Below are positions 9,648 through 17,800 of a stretch of 64,000 bases of DNA, one piece after another. A program made the translations under genes and the position numbers. The stretch is from Chloroflexi bacterium 54-19. GTDB lineage: Bacteria > Chloroflexota > Chloroflexia > Chloroheliales > Chloroheliaceae. The notes under the pieces are model-generated. The model saw only the letters and a program-made list of their open reading frames with translations, did no database searches and was not told the DNA's origin. Positions within the stretch are counted from its first letter, which is position 1. Each line of letters opens with the position of its first letter. The stretch lies in the NCBI GenBank assembly GCA_001898225.1, contig MKTJ01000035.1, forward strand, positions 32,258 to 96,257. Direction: 5' to 3'.

Positions 9648-9741
9648 CATTTTATAGGTTTTTAGCCGGTTCCCTGGAATAATTGTTGCAAGTTTAGCCA
9701 TCCTTAAATAAAGGACATCGGCTAAAAGGAGGTCACCGGCT

Positions 9742-11157
9742 ATGGGTGAGAATTCGGGCGAACCAGTTACATTTGGCAAGAAAGAACTTAAAAAGTTAAA
9801 AAAAGAAATCGAAGGGAAAGCCCTGGTACCGGGCAACTGGGGTTATGACAGGGCCAGCGAGGTCTGGGACTCTACCGGTTTTAAACAGCACCCGGCTTTG
9901 ACGGTTGTACCAAAAAAGGCAGCGGATATCCAGGTAGCGGTCTCTTTTGCCAGGGAACACAATTTACCCATCGCGGTCCAGAGCGGTGGTCACGGTCATC
10001 CCCACCCGGCCAATGAAGCAATGTTTATCAACTTTGAAAAGATGACCGCTATAGAGGTAGACAAGGAAAAAGCCCTGGCCCGGCTCGAACCGGGTGTCCT
10101 CCTGAAAGACCTTGTTAAAGAGGCTTACAAACACGACCTGGCACCTTTGAGCGGCTTTTCCCAATCGGTCGGTGTGACCGGGTACATGCTTGCCGGTGGT
10201 ATAAGTTGGTTGACCCGGAAATACGGGGCGGGGGCGAGTAGTATCCGGGCGGTCGAACTGGTGACGGCAGACGGATTTTTCAGGCGGGTCACCGAAACTG
10301 AAGACCCCGACCTTTTCTGGGGGTTACGGGGTGCGGGGGCGAACTATGGGGTGGTGACGGCCCTGGAATGTGCCCTTTACCCGCACAAGGAGGTTTTTGG
10401 TGGGCATGTCGTCTATCCTGTAAAAGATGTAAAAGAAGTTTTGGATGCCTATGTTGATTTTACCCGCACTGCTCCCCCCGAACTGACATCAGCCGTGCGG
10501 ATTACGCCTTTTCCTTTCGGGGAAATTCTCCCGGAACCGGAAGCAGGTAAAACCGCCGTGATTATAATGGCCTGCTATTGCGGTGACCCTGGCGAGGGGG
10601 AAAGATTACTGCTCCCACTCCGCACCATTGTCAAACCGTTGAGGGACAGTTTTAAGAAAATGCCTTTTTCAAAGGTCGGTAAAATCTCGGATGACCCGCC
10701 AGTTGCACCTCCATTCCATCTTTACAGTGACGGTGGTGCCCTTACATCTCTGACTTCCGCCGACCTCGAAAATATTGAAAAGGTGGCCGGGAATCCCGAT
10801 TCGGGTATTGCCGTGACTGAAATCCGCCACCTGGGCGGGGCGTTAGCGGCCCAACCCGAAGGCGAAATGGCTTTTAGCTTCCGGGAACCGAATTTTTATA
10901 TTTACATGCAAGCGGCGGCACCCCACCCGGAAAACCTTGCAAAAAGCCGGGCTTCTATGGACCATTTGTTGGAAAGCTTAAAACCTTCCATGCCGGGTCG
11001 CCTTTTGTTAAATTTCATAGACGGTTTTGGTAAGGTGGGACTGGACCGGACGAAGGCCGCCTATTACCCGGTTACTTTTGAAAGGTTGCGCGACCTGAAA
11101 AGCCGCTACGACCCGGCCAATGTCTTCCGGTTCAATCACAATATCCCGCCCCGGTGA
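9742..11157 (+). CDS. FAD-binding oxidoreductase, berberine-bridge-enzyme type
   Basis: Flavin oxidase of the PCMH/BBE class, 471 aa; members oxidise sugars, alcohols or alkaloid-like substrates with oxygen. SGGHG (residues 81-85) has His84, the usual site of covalent 8-alpha FAD attachment. GFSQSVGVTGYMLAGGISWLTRKYG (138-162) is the FAD-pyrophosphate segment; it has Ser-Gln where bicovalent enzymes carry Cys, so monocovalent FAD is expected. The C-terminal BBE motif ends PANVFRFNHNIPP. No signal peptide, so cytosolic. A near-perfect SD AAAAGGAGGT (9724-9733) lies 8 nt before the ATG. The substrate is unknown and neighbours give no hint. Confidence 0.85.
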   Translation: MGENSGEPVTFGKKELKKLKKEIEGKALVPGNWGYDRASEVWDSTGFKQHPALTVVPKKAADIQVAVSFAREHNLPIAVQSGGHGHPHPANEAMFINFEKMTAIEVDKEKALARLEPGVLLKDLVKEAYKHDLAPLSGFSQSVGVTGYMLAGGISWLTRKYGAGASSIRAVELVTADGFFRRVTETEDPDLFWGLRGAGANYGVVTALECALYPHKEVFGGHVVYPVKDVKEVLDAYVDFTRTAPPELTSAVRITPFPFGEILPEPEAGKTAVIIMACYCGDPGEGERLLLPLRTIVKPLRDSFKKMPFSKVGKISDDPPVAPPFHLYSDGGALTSLTSADLENIEKVAGNPDSGIAVTEIRHLGGALAAQPEGEMAFSFREPNFYIYMQAAAPHPENLAKSRASMDHLLESLKPSMPGRLLLNFIDGFGKVGLDRTKAAYYPVTFERLRDLKSRYDPANVFRFNHNIPPR

Positions 11158-11192
11158 GATGAAAGGGAATTAGCAAGATTTGAAAGTAAATT

Positions 11193-12503
11193 CTAGCGGG
11201 GCGGCGGTAGGGAGATTAAAAGTCCGGCCAGGGTAACGACGCTTAACAATAAGGCCAGTTCGACTTTCCACAAGCGACTTTGCCGTCCACCCAGCAGTTT
11301 CATACCGGCCCCGGCGCTGCCGATTACCGCGGCCAGGAAGCCCAGTTTCACCAGCAGGGTCTGACCGTAAAGGCTGGTCCAGAGGTCTTGCAATCCTTTC
11401 AAGCGCAACCAGGCCATTATCAGGCCGCTAAGGATTAGCCAGCCCAGGGCAACAGCGGCAATCTGGCCGAACCGCTCGACCAAAACACCTTTCTTTTCTG
11501 CCAGGGCAGGAATTTTCAAGACTGAAAGCAGCGAAACCAGACCTCCCACCCAAAGACCCATCGCTACCAGGTGCAGGGTATTGGCAGGCCAACCAAGCCA
11601 GACCGAATCGGAGATAACGGCGTGGCTGGTCTGCCCGTCCACCACTGCCAGGCCCAGGTAAAGGGCGCTAACTCCCACCTTTAGGAGTTTATTATCCCGG
11701 TCGATGCCGAGGAGGACCCACAATAGGATAGCCGCGCCGAGCCGTTCGGTCAGGACCTGGCCGAAACTGGACGCCAGGATATCAGCCAGCACATCGGGAT
11801 TGAACAACTGGTCGCTGGCTAAACTGGCCGATTGGCCCAGCAAATCTACCGGTTCGGCCACCAAAAGCAGCCCGATACCATAATAGGTCAATTTTTTGAG
11901 CCGGGATTCGGTAGTCTTTTGCCCATCTTTACCGGCATTTTTCAGGACCAGCCAATCAAAAAAGAACGGCCCGAAACCGAGAGCGTACCCGGCGAAATGG
12001 GCCAGTTTGGCTATAACCTGGAAGCAAAGGCCCAGCGGTGAAACCCCTCCTACGTCCGAACCGGACCAATATGCCCTTGAAACAATCTCACTGGGCCGGG
12101 TGACGCTAAAGTTAAAAGTGCCCCGAACAGGGTGGCTGTCCTGGGAGATAACCTGCCAGCTAACCTGGTAAGTGCCGGGCAACCGGGCGTCAATGGCGAT
12201 ACTCAGGTCCGCCCCGTTAACAGTTATAGTGCCCTTTTCAACCGGCTTTCCGTCCGGTCCGGTCACGATAAGACCGTGCCGGATAGGTTTGACCGGCTCG
12301 GTAAAAGATAATTTAACTTGATTAGGAGCGGTTTGATAAATCTGGCCGGTCCGGCAATCTATCGGGTTGGCCGGGGTCGAGGTGGCGCAATCGAGCGGTG
12401 AGGATACCAGTAAAGTCCCGTGGGCCAGGACAGGAAAAGGCCGGGCCAGCCAGAGCGTTATGGCTCCAAAAAGAAGCAAAAGGCAAAAGCTGGTCCGGCG
12501 CAT
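11193..12503 (-). CDS. CopC-CopD fusion, copper-binding/transport membrane protein
   Basis: Signal peptide (1-27) ending at AHG, so His28 would be the mature N-terminus and a copper ligand, as in CopC. The CopC-like domain extends to about 135 with DSHPVRG (Asp122, His124), the DxH copper ligands. Cys39 and Cys50 form an unusual extra pair in the loop after the first strand. From about residue 160 there are roughly eight transmembrane helices of the CopD type. The protein probably takes up or handles copper at the cell surface. It is last in a minus-strand operon, its ATG only 2 nt after the MFS stop codon, so translation is coupled. Confidence 0.85.
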   Translation of the reverse strand: MRRTSFCLLLLFGAITLWLARPFPVLAHGTLLVSSPLDCATSTPANPIDCRTGQIYQTAPNQVKLSFTEPVKPIRHGLIVTGPDGKPVEKGTITVNGADLSIAIDARLPGTYQVSWQVISQDSHPVRGTFNFSVTRPSEIVSRAYWSGSDVGGVSPLGLCFQVIAKLAHFAGYALGFGPFFFDWLVLKNAGKDGQKTTESRLKKLTYYGIGLLLVAEPVDLLGQSASLASDQLFNPDVLADILASSFGQVLTERLGAAILLWVLLGIDRDNKLLKVGVSALYLGLAVVDGQTSHAVISDSVWLGWPANTLHLVAMGLWVGGLVSLLSVLKIPALAEKKGVLVERFGQIAAVALGWLILSGLIMAWLRLKGLQDLWTSLYGQTLLVKLGFLAAVIGSAGAGMKLLGGRQSRLWKVELALLLSVVTLAGLLISLPPPR

Positions 12504-12505
12504 TT

Positions 12506-13819
12506 TTAGATAGCGGCCGGTTCGGCGGACTTGGTGTCGGGCGGAGCGACCGGGATAGTTTTACCGCTGGCGGTGCCGGGCCTGCTAATCCGCAGGACCA
12601 TACCGGAGGCAACAAGGCAGAGCAGACCGGCCAGCCAGAAACTGGAACTGTAATCACCCAGCCAGGTGTAGAGTGTCCCGGCCCCGAAAGCGGCCACTGC
12701 CGCACCTAACTGGTGGGCTGCGAAAATCCAGCCGTACATGATGCTTCCGTGAGACTTTCCGTACACATCCGAAGTCAAACGGACCGTCGGAGGGACCGTG
12801 GCGACCCAATCCAGACCGTAGAATACGATAAAGATGATTAAGGTTGCGAAGGTGCTCGTCAGGGCGTAAGGCAGAAAGAGAAGCGAGAGGCCGCGCAGAC
12901 CATAGTACCAGGAAAGTAACTTACGGTTGTCAAAACGGTCGGAGAGCCAACCAGAAATGGTGGTACCAATAACGTCAAAAACCCCGATGGCGGCTACCAG
13001 GCTGGCGGCGGTGACTTCCGCGAAACCGTGGTCCATCGCTGCCGGAATCAGGTGAGTGCCGATTAAGCCGTTGGTCGAAAGGCCGCAGACAAAGAAACTC
13101 CCGCCCAATATCCAGAAGTTGCGGTCGCGTAGACCCCGCCCCAGAGTGCCCAGGGCCAGCATGAAAGGATTGCCGGTCAACGGTTTAAGCGGTTCGGTTT
13201 CGGCAGTCGCGCCGTAAGGCCGCAAATCTTTATCTTTGGGATAGTTCCGCATGAAAATGGCAACCACCGGCACAACCAGCAGGACGGCGATAGCGGTAGT
13301 AATCGAAGCGGATTGCCAGCCGTAAGTAGAGACCAGCCAGGCCAGCAAAGGCAGAAAAATCAGTTGGCCGCTGGCGTTGCTGGCCGAAAGAAGCCCCACC
13401 ACCAGGCCGCGCCGTTTGGTAAACCAGCGGTTCGAAACAGTAGCGGATAGCACGGTCGCGGTCGCCCCTGTTCCGATGCCGACTACTACGCCCCACAACA
13501 CGTAAAGCTGCCAGGTGGCATTTATCTGGCTGGTCAGGGCGGCGGCAATCCCGACCGTAGTCAGGGCAATCACCATCACCCGGCGCATACCGAATTTTTC
13601 CATCAGGGCGGCGGCGAAGGGGCCGAAAAGCCCGAAAAGCACCAGGTTTATCGAAACCGCCAGCGAGATTTCGGAGCGGTTCCAACCAAAGGCTTCCTGA
13701 AGCGGAACCACCAGCGTGCTGGGGGTCGAACGAACCCCCGCCGAAACAATCAAAGTTAAAAAGGTTACCCCGGCCACAACCCAGGCGTAATGAAATTTAC
13801 CAGGTTTAGTCTCATTCAT
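12506..13819 (-). CDS. Major facilitator superfamily transporter
   Basis: Polytopic membrane protein of 437 aa with about 12 predicted helices in two halves, beginning FHYAWVVAGVTF and with RSEISLAVS after the first helix. It resembles oxalate/formate-antiporter-like and monocarboxylate-like MFS proteins. The ATG at 13819 is chosen; an in-frame TTG at 13858 would overlap the MarR gene by 20 nt. It lies 19 nt after that gene and 2 nt before the CopC-CopD gene, so its export or uptake is probably controlled by the MarR protein. Substrate unknown. Confidence 0.85.
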   Translation of the reverse strand: MNETKPGKFHYAWVVAGVTFLTLIVSAGVRSTPSTLVVPLQEAFGWNRSEISLAVSINLVLFGLFGPFAAALMEKFGMRRVMVIALTTVGIAAALTSQINATWQLYVLWGVVVGIGTGATATVLSATVSNRWFTKRRGLVVGLLSASNASGQLIFLPLLAWLVSTYGWQSASITTAIAVLLVVPVVAIFMRNYPKDKDLRPYGATAETEPLKPLTGNPFMLALGTLGRGLRDRNFWILGGSFFVCGLSTNGLIGTHLIPAAMDHGFAEVTAASLVAAIGVFDVIGTTISGWLSDRFDNRKLLSWYYGLRGLSLLFLPYALTSTFATLIIFIVFYGLDWVATVPPTVRLTSDVYGKSHGSIMYGWIFAAHQLGAAVAAFGAGTLYTWLGDYSSSFWLAGLLCLVASGMVLRISRPGTASGKTIPVAPPDTKSAEPAAI

Positions 13820-13838
13820 CCTATATACTCTTTTATTT

Positions 13839-14261
13839 TTATTTGGTGGCAGTTTCAAGGTTGGCTAACAGGACACCCAAAATTTCAACCTGCTCTTTGC
13901 CAAGACCCTCGGTGATTTTTTGCTGGGCCTGTTTCCACAGGGGATAGGCCGACCGGTAGGCTACCTGCCCCTGTTCGGTCAGGCGAACGGACCGCTCACG
14001 CTGGTCCTGGCCCGGTTCAAGGGTCAACAGTTTATCCCGCTCCAGAATCCGCAGGCTCCGGCCCAGGGTCGTCCGGTCAAGACCAAGGTACTCGGCCAGG
14101 GCGCTGATACTCACCGGTTCCAGGTAACGGGCGGCCTTCAGCACCGAAAACTGGGTAATTTTCAGGCCGCTTGGTTGGAGGGCAGTATCATAGAACTCGG
14201 TAATGGTCTGGGAAGCCTGCCGTAAATTTATACAAAAACAAGGACTTTTTGCTTTATCCAT
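13839..14261 (-). CDS. MarR family transcriptional regulator
   Basis: Winged-helix dimeric repressor of 140 aa. Helices with ITQFSVLKAARYLEPVSISALAEYLGLDRTTLGRSLRILERDKLL hold the recognition helix, followed by a wing with GQDQRERSVRLTEQG. A CxC pair near the N-terminus (CFCINLRQA) might respond to oxidants or metal, fitting the copper-linked gene downstream; this is inference. The ATG at 14261 is preferred to GTG at 14279. GAGTATATAC (14268-14277) lies before it and a 9-nt match, inverted, precedes the MFS start; these may be its operators. Confidence 0.85.
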   Translation of the reverse strand: MDKAKSPCFCINLRQASQTITEFYDTALQPSGLKITQFSVLKAARYLEPVSISALAEYLGLDRTTLGRSLRILERDKLLTLEPGQDQRERSVRLTEQGQVAYRSAYPLWKQAQQKITEGLGKEQVEILGVLLANLETATK

Positions 14262-14589
14262 AGAAACGAGTATATACACGCATTTTCAGGTAGTCAATCC
14301 GTATAAATGCTTAAAACCGTTAAACATTGATCGTTGAACGAAACAACGTAAAACGACCTTACATTCACCCTACTCTGAATTGGCTGCACCGGGAAAAGCC
14401 GAACACAGTCGCTAGCCGGGTTGTGTTATAATTACGGTCAATAAGGCGTTAAACAGATGATGTTAAACGTAGGAATTTTTGAAACTGTAATTTTAAGGCC
14501 ACAAACTGGCAAATAAACTTAATTGACATTCAACGTTTGCCCATTTAGAGCAGGTTGTTTCGGTCAACGATGTTATTGGATTGGAAGTA
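14262..14589. promoter_or_regulatory. marR-rbfA divergent region
   Basis: A 328-nt divergent spacer. It holds the possible MarR site 14268-14277, an extended -10 promoter TGTTATAAT (14424-14432) reading toward rbfA, and two copies of the dispersed repeat: CGTTGAACGAAACAACG (14332-14348, inverted form) and GGTTGTTTCGGTCAACG (14553-14569). No small gene or RNA gene is seen. Confidence 0.5.
14424..14432 (+). promoter_or_regulatory. Extended -10 promoter upstream of rbfA
   Basis: TGTTATAAT is a full extended -10 element (TGn plus TATAAT). No good -35 is visible, as is common with extended -10 promoters. It predicts a leader of about 150 nt ahead of rbfA. Confidence 0.5.
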
Positions 14590-15000
14590 ATGAGCAGGCG
14601 AACAGAACAGGTAGCCGAGGCTATCAAAGAAGAAGTCAGTACCCTTATCCAGCGCGAGTTGAAAGACCCACGCCTGGGTTTTGTGACCGTGACACGGGTG
14701 GAGGTCAGCCCCGACCTGAAGTATGCCAAAGTATTTTTTAGCGTTCTCGGCGACGATAATACCAAGGCCGAAACGCTAAAGGTCTTAAAACGGGCCAGCG
14801 GCTTTTTGCGCCGAGAATTGTCCCATATCCTCACCACCCGCTATACTCCCGAACTGCATTTTGAATTCGATGTGGCGATGGAACACGGCGACAAAATTCA
14901 GCGGCTTTTGCTCCAACTGGAACAGGAAGAAAAAGAGCGCGAGCAGGCTGCCGCAAATAATCCCGGCCAGGAAGCGACCGGGACCACAGGAGAAGCTTAA
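14590..15000 (+). CDS. rbfA: 30S ribosome-binding factor A
   Basis: Assembly factor that binds the pre-30S subunit and helps 16S rRNA 5'-end maturation, 136 aa. RRTEQVAEAIKEEVSTLI and LKDPRLGFVTVTRVEVSPDLKYAKVF are the family's hallmark KH-like segments, with PELHFEFD at the end of the core. The C-terminal 30 residues are charged and variable. The ATG at 14590 is preferred over an in-frame TTG at 14581. It is 3 nt ahead of mtnP and so co-translated with it, an unusual partner since rbfA often sits with infB or truB. Confidence 0.93.
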   Translation: MSRRTEQVAEAIKEEVSTLIQRELKDPRLGFVTVTRVEVSPDLKYAKVFFSVLGDDNTKAETLKVLKRASGFLRRELSHILTTRYTPELHFEFDVAMEHGDKIQRLLLQLEQEEKEREQAAANNPGQEATGTTGEA

Positions 15001-15003
15001 GTT

Positions 15004-15882
15004 ATGCCAGAAGCCCTTGTTGGAGTAATCGGCGGGAGCGGTCTTTACCAGATTGAGGGTCTTACCGAGGTAGAAGAATTCTTTCCAGATACCCCCTGGG
15101 GCAAACCGAGCGACGCCCTGATGGTCGGTAAACTGGATGGCGTTTCTGTAGCCTTTCTGCCTCGCCACGGGCGGGGACACCGCATTTCGCCGACCGATTT
15201 GCCGGTCCAGGCCAACATCTACGCATTCAAAATGCTTGGCGTCAAATATATCCTGTCTGTCAGCGCAGTCGGCTCAATGAAAGAAGAAATCCCGCCACTC
15301 GACCTGGTGGTGCCGGACCAGATTTTCGACCGGACCGTGGCCCGGCCCCGGACTTATTTTGGCGACCATAGCGAAATCGTAGGGCATATACCCTTTGCCG
15401 AGCCGTTTTGCCAGAGTTTGCGGCCTATCCTTAAAGAGGTCTCCGAGGCCAGCGGCGCAAACACCCACTACGGTGGGACCTATATTTGCATCGAAGGGCC
15501 GCAGTTTTCGACCAGGGGCGAAAGCCTGATTTACCGCCAGTGGGGCGTGGATGTAATCGGTATGACAGCCATCCCCGAAGCAAAACTCGCCCGCGAGGCC
15601 GAAATCCATTACGTGCTGCTGGCTTGTGCCACCGATTACGACTGCTGGCACGACTCGCACGAAAGCGTTACGGTCGAGATGGTCGTCGAGAATTTGCAGA
15701 AAAACGTAGGGCGGGCCAAGGAGATAATCCGGCGGTTCGTACCCCTGGCGGCGGCTTTGCCGGAAGATCACCTGGAATGCGGCTGCGATAAAGCCCTGTC
15801 GACCGCTATCATGACCGACCGCACCAGGGTCCCGGCGGAGAGCGTCCAGAAACTGGGCTTGCTCGTCCAGAAATATTTCTAA
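15004..15882 (+). CDS. mtnP: S-methyl-5'-thioadenosine phosphorylase
   Basis: Cytosolic enzyme of methionine salvage: MTA plus phosphate gives adenine and 5-methylthioribose-1-phosphate. It is 292 aa, purine nucleoside phosphorylase family 2. GVIGGSGLY (residues 7-15) and LPRHGRGHRISP (53-64) bind phosphate, GSMKEEIPPLDLVVPDQ follows, and GMTAIPEAKLAREAEI plus ATDYDCWH define the purine and methylthio side; Asp residues in TDYD fit adenine rather than guanine specificity. The C-terminus has a CGC motif. Starts 3 nt after rbfA. Confidence 0.9.
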   Translation: MPEALVGVIGGSGLYQIEGLTEVEEFFPDTPWGKPSDALMVGKLDGVSVAFLPRHGRGHRISPTDLPVQANIYAFKMLGVKYILSVSAVGSMKEEIPPLDLVVPDQIFDRTVARPRTYFGDHSEIVGHIPFAEPFCQSLRPILKEVSEASGANTHYGGTYICIEGPQFSTRGESLIYRQWGVDVIGMTAIPEAKLAREAEIHYVLLACATDYDCWHDSHESVTVEMVVENLQKNVGRAKEIIRRFVPLAAALPEDHLECGCDKALSTAIMTDRTRVPAESVQKLGLLVQKYF

Positions 15883-15924
15883 ACCGGTTTTTATTAACAA
15901 ATTGGTTTCTAAGTCGAAGCAGTT

Positions 15925-16839
15925 TTGAGCCAATCACCTAAAACAGGAGCGCATGAAAATCCGCCGCCCGCCGGTCCAACCCAGGGGCACATCCCGGTAG
16001 TTGAAATTGGCCGCCCACCAGTTGGCCGCCCTGCCGAACTTCCGGGTGGTATCAACCTGGACCGGGGCCGGGGACCGTTCTGGCTGGTTACAATCACGGC
16101 CCTGGTCCTGCTAGCCCTGGCGATTTCCGGGCCGGGCAGCTTTCTGGAAAAACTGGTCTGGCTCAATTCGGGGGTCTGTCCCCAGCGGCCCGCCCATTCT
16201 TATTTTTTCGATGGGCAGCAAATGCCGCTCGAAGCGCGTATGGTCGGGATTTTTGCCGGGTTCCTGGTGACTTTCCTGGGGTTATGGCTGGTCGGGCGTG
16301 GTCGGGCCTTGCAATGGCCTTCGCGCCGTTTGAATATCGTCCTGGCCGCCTGTATCCTGCTGATGGTCTTTGACGGCCTCAATTCAACCTTCTGGGATTT
16401 AGGTTGGCCGACCCTCTACCAGCCACAGAACTGGTTGCGGGTCGTGACGGGCTCGATTAGTGGGGTCGGTATGGCCGGGCTTCTTTTGCCGGTAGTCAAC
16501 ATGACGGTCTGGCGGCGGGGCTATCTGACGCCGACTTTCAGAAGTTTCTGGGAAATCGGCTATGCCCTGGTAGCGGTTTTGCTCTACGTCCTGGGGGTAA
16601 TGTCAGGTTGGGGGCCGTTGTTCTGGCCTTTGTCGCTGCTGGCGGTGGTTGGTGTCATCACGATGCTGGTAATGCTTAACCTGGTGATTTTCACGATTGT
16701 GTTGCGCCGGGAGAACCGGGTTAGCTCGTTTTACGGTTTCCTGACGCCCGCCACATTGATTTTGCTGGTTAGCCTGGGTGAAATGGCCCTTTTCGCCACG
16801 ATGAGGTTGGCCCTGGGCGGCGGGCAAGCTTTTATATAA
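15925..16839 (+). CDS. DUF2085 family membrane protein
   Basis: Integral membrane protein of 304 aa. After a hydrophilic Pro/Gly-rich N-terminus (1-50) come several hydrophobic helices. The segment CPQRPAHSYFFDGQQMPLEARM after the first helix matches the DUF2085 pattern (Cys-x-Gln-Arg, then a Gly and a Pro-Leu-x-x-Arg). Function is unknown for the family. The start is a TTG at 15925 with no strong SD; a later start is possible. It lies 42 nt after mtnP and 42 nt before the bactofilin-like gene, consistent with an operon. Confidence 0.65.
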   Translation: MSQSPKTGAHENPPPAGPTQGHIPVVEIGRPPVGRPAELPGGINLDRGRGPFWLVTITALVLLALAISGPGSFLEKLVWLNSGVCPQRPAHSYFFDGQQMPLEARMVGIFAGFLVTFLGLWLVGRGRALQWPSRRLNIVLAACILLMVFDGLNSTFWDLGWPTLYQPQNWLRVVTGSISGVGMAGLLLPVVNMTVWRRGYLTPTFRSFWEIGYALVAVLLYVLGVMSGWGPLFWPLSLLAVVGVITMLVMLNLVIFTIVLRRENRVSSFYGFLTPATLILLVSLGEMALFATMRLALGGGQAFI

Positions 16840-16881
16840 AAGGCCGTTCTGGCGGCTCCACAAAAATACGACGAGATACGG

Positions 16882-17781
16882 ATGAGTGAAGAAGACAGAA
16901 AAACCGAGCCTTTGAATTTCTCCAATAAACCGGGCTTCCAGCCTTCTGGACGGTTTACACCGGGTCCGGCCCAGGAGGGTCCGCTAACCCGGCCCGACTT
17001 TGAAAATAACCTGGCGGGTTTCCGGCACGACTTTTTTCAGTTCGTGACCGAAGCAGATCCCGATTTTAACCTTGAGTTGATTCAAAACAACCCGGCCCCA
17101 CCGCCTCCACCTGCCCCGACCCATCCCGCCACCGAAGAAGTCTGGCATCCCACCCGCAAAGAAGAAATGAGCGGTCCTTTGCGTTTGAGCGGCCCGAAAG
17201 TTATTACGGGCGACATTCTGGGCGACCAGGTCCAATTGCTGGGTGACGTTCGGGTAAAAGGCACCCTGTTTGGCCGCAACAGCGCGCATATCGGCCCTGG
17301 CTGTGTTATCGAAGGGCATGTCATCAGCGGTGGCCCGGTAAAGATTGACGCCGGGAGCCGGGTCGAAGGCGCGGTAGTCGGCCTGAACGTCAGCCTCGCC
17401 GGGCCGGTCTATATCCAGGGTCCGGTCGTTAGCCGCCAGAACCTGGAAACTATCGGTTCGGTCGAAGCCCAGGCCCTCTATGCCGGGACCAACCTTGCCC
17501 TTAAAGGCAGTTTGAGCGATGAGGTGCGGGTCGAAGCGGCCCTAATCCTGGCAAAGGCCGGAAATTTAGACGTGACGGTACCGGTAAAGCTTGCAAAACA
17601 GCCTGTGGACGTGGAACGCCAGAAGTTTTACCTGGCTGTGGGCGAAGGTGGGAACGTAATTCTGACCCCGGTGTCCGAATTGGGGCAGATACTCCCGGCA
17701 GGAAGCTCTCACACTACCGTTTTGACCACCCTGACCGATGCCGACCTCGAAAATTTGTTAGCCGAGTTGGAAAAATTGTAG
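16882..17781 (+). CDS. Bactofilin-like right-handed beta-helix protein
   Basis: Cytosolic-looking protein of 299 aa. The N-terminal 95 residues are disordered and Pro-rich, with a run of prolines near 72-79. Residues about 100-225 show short repeats with hydrophobic residues at regular spacing and Gly turns (GDVRVKGTLFG, IGPGCVIEGHVISGGPVKIDAGSRVEGAVV), the pattern of bactofilins or other left/right beta-helices. Bactofilins polymerise into filaments at the membrane. The remaining C-terminus is unassigned. The gene is followed after 19 nt by a membrane-anchored coiled-coil protein, suggesting joint work. No catalytic hexapeptide-transferase His is obvious, which argues against an acyltransferase. 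Confidence 0.55.
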   Translation: MSEEDRKTEPLNFSNKPGFQPSGRFTPGPAQEGPLTRPDFENNLAGFRHDFFQFVTEADPDFNLELIQNNPAPPPPPAPTHPATEEVWHPTRKEEMSGPLRLSGPKVITGDILGDQVQLLGDVRVKGTLFGRNSAHIGPGCVIEGHVISGGPVKIDAGSRVEGAVVGLNVSLAGPVYIQGPVVSRQNLETIGSVEAQALYAGTNLALKGSLSDEVRVEAALILAKAGNLDVTVPVKLAKQPVDVERQKFYLAVGEGGNVILTPVSELGQILPAGSSHTTVLTTLTDADLENLLAELEKL

Positions 17782-17800
17782 CCGACCGACTGGAGAATCA

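Noticed and set aside
8763..9836. Minus-strand 357-aa ORF over uppS
   Set aside because: Antisense shadow of a conserved gene; no signature.
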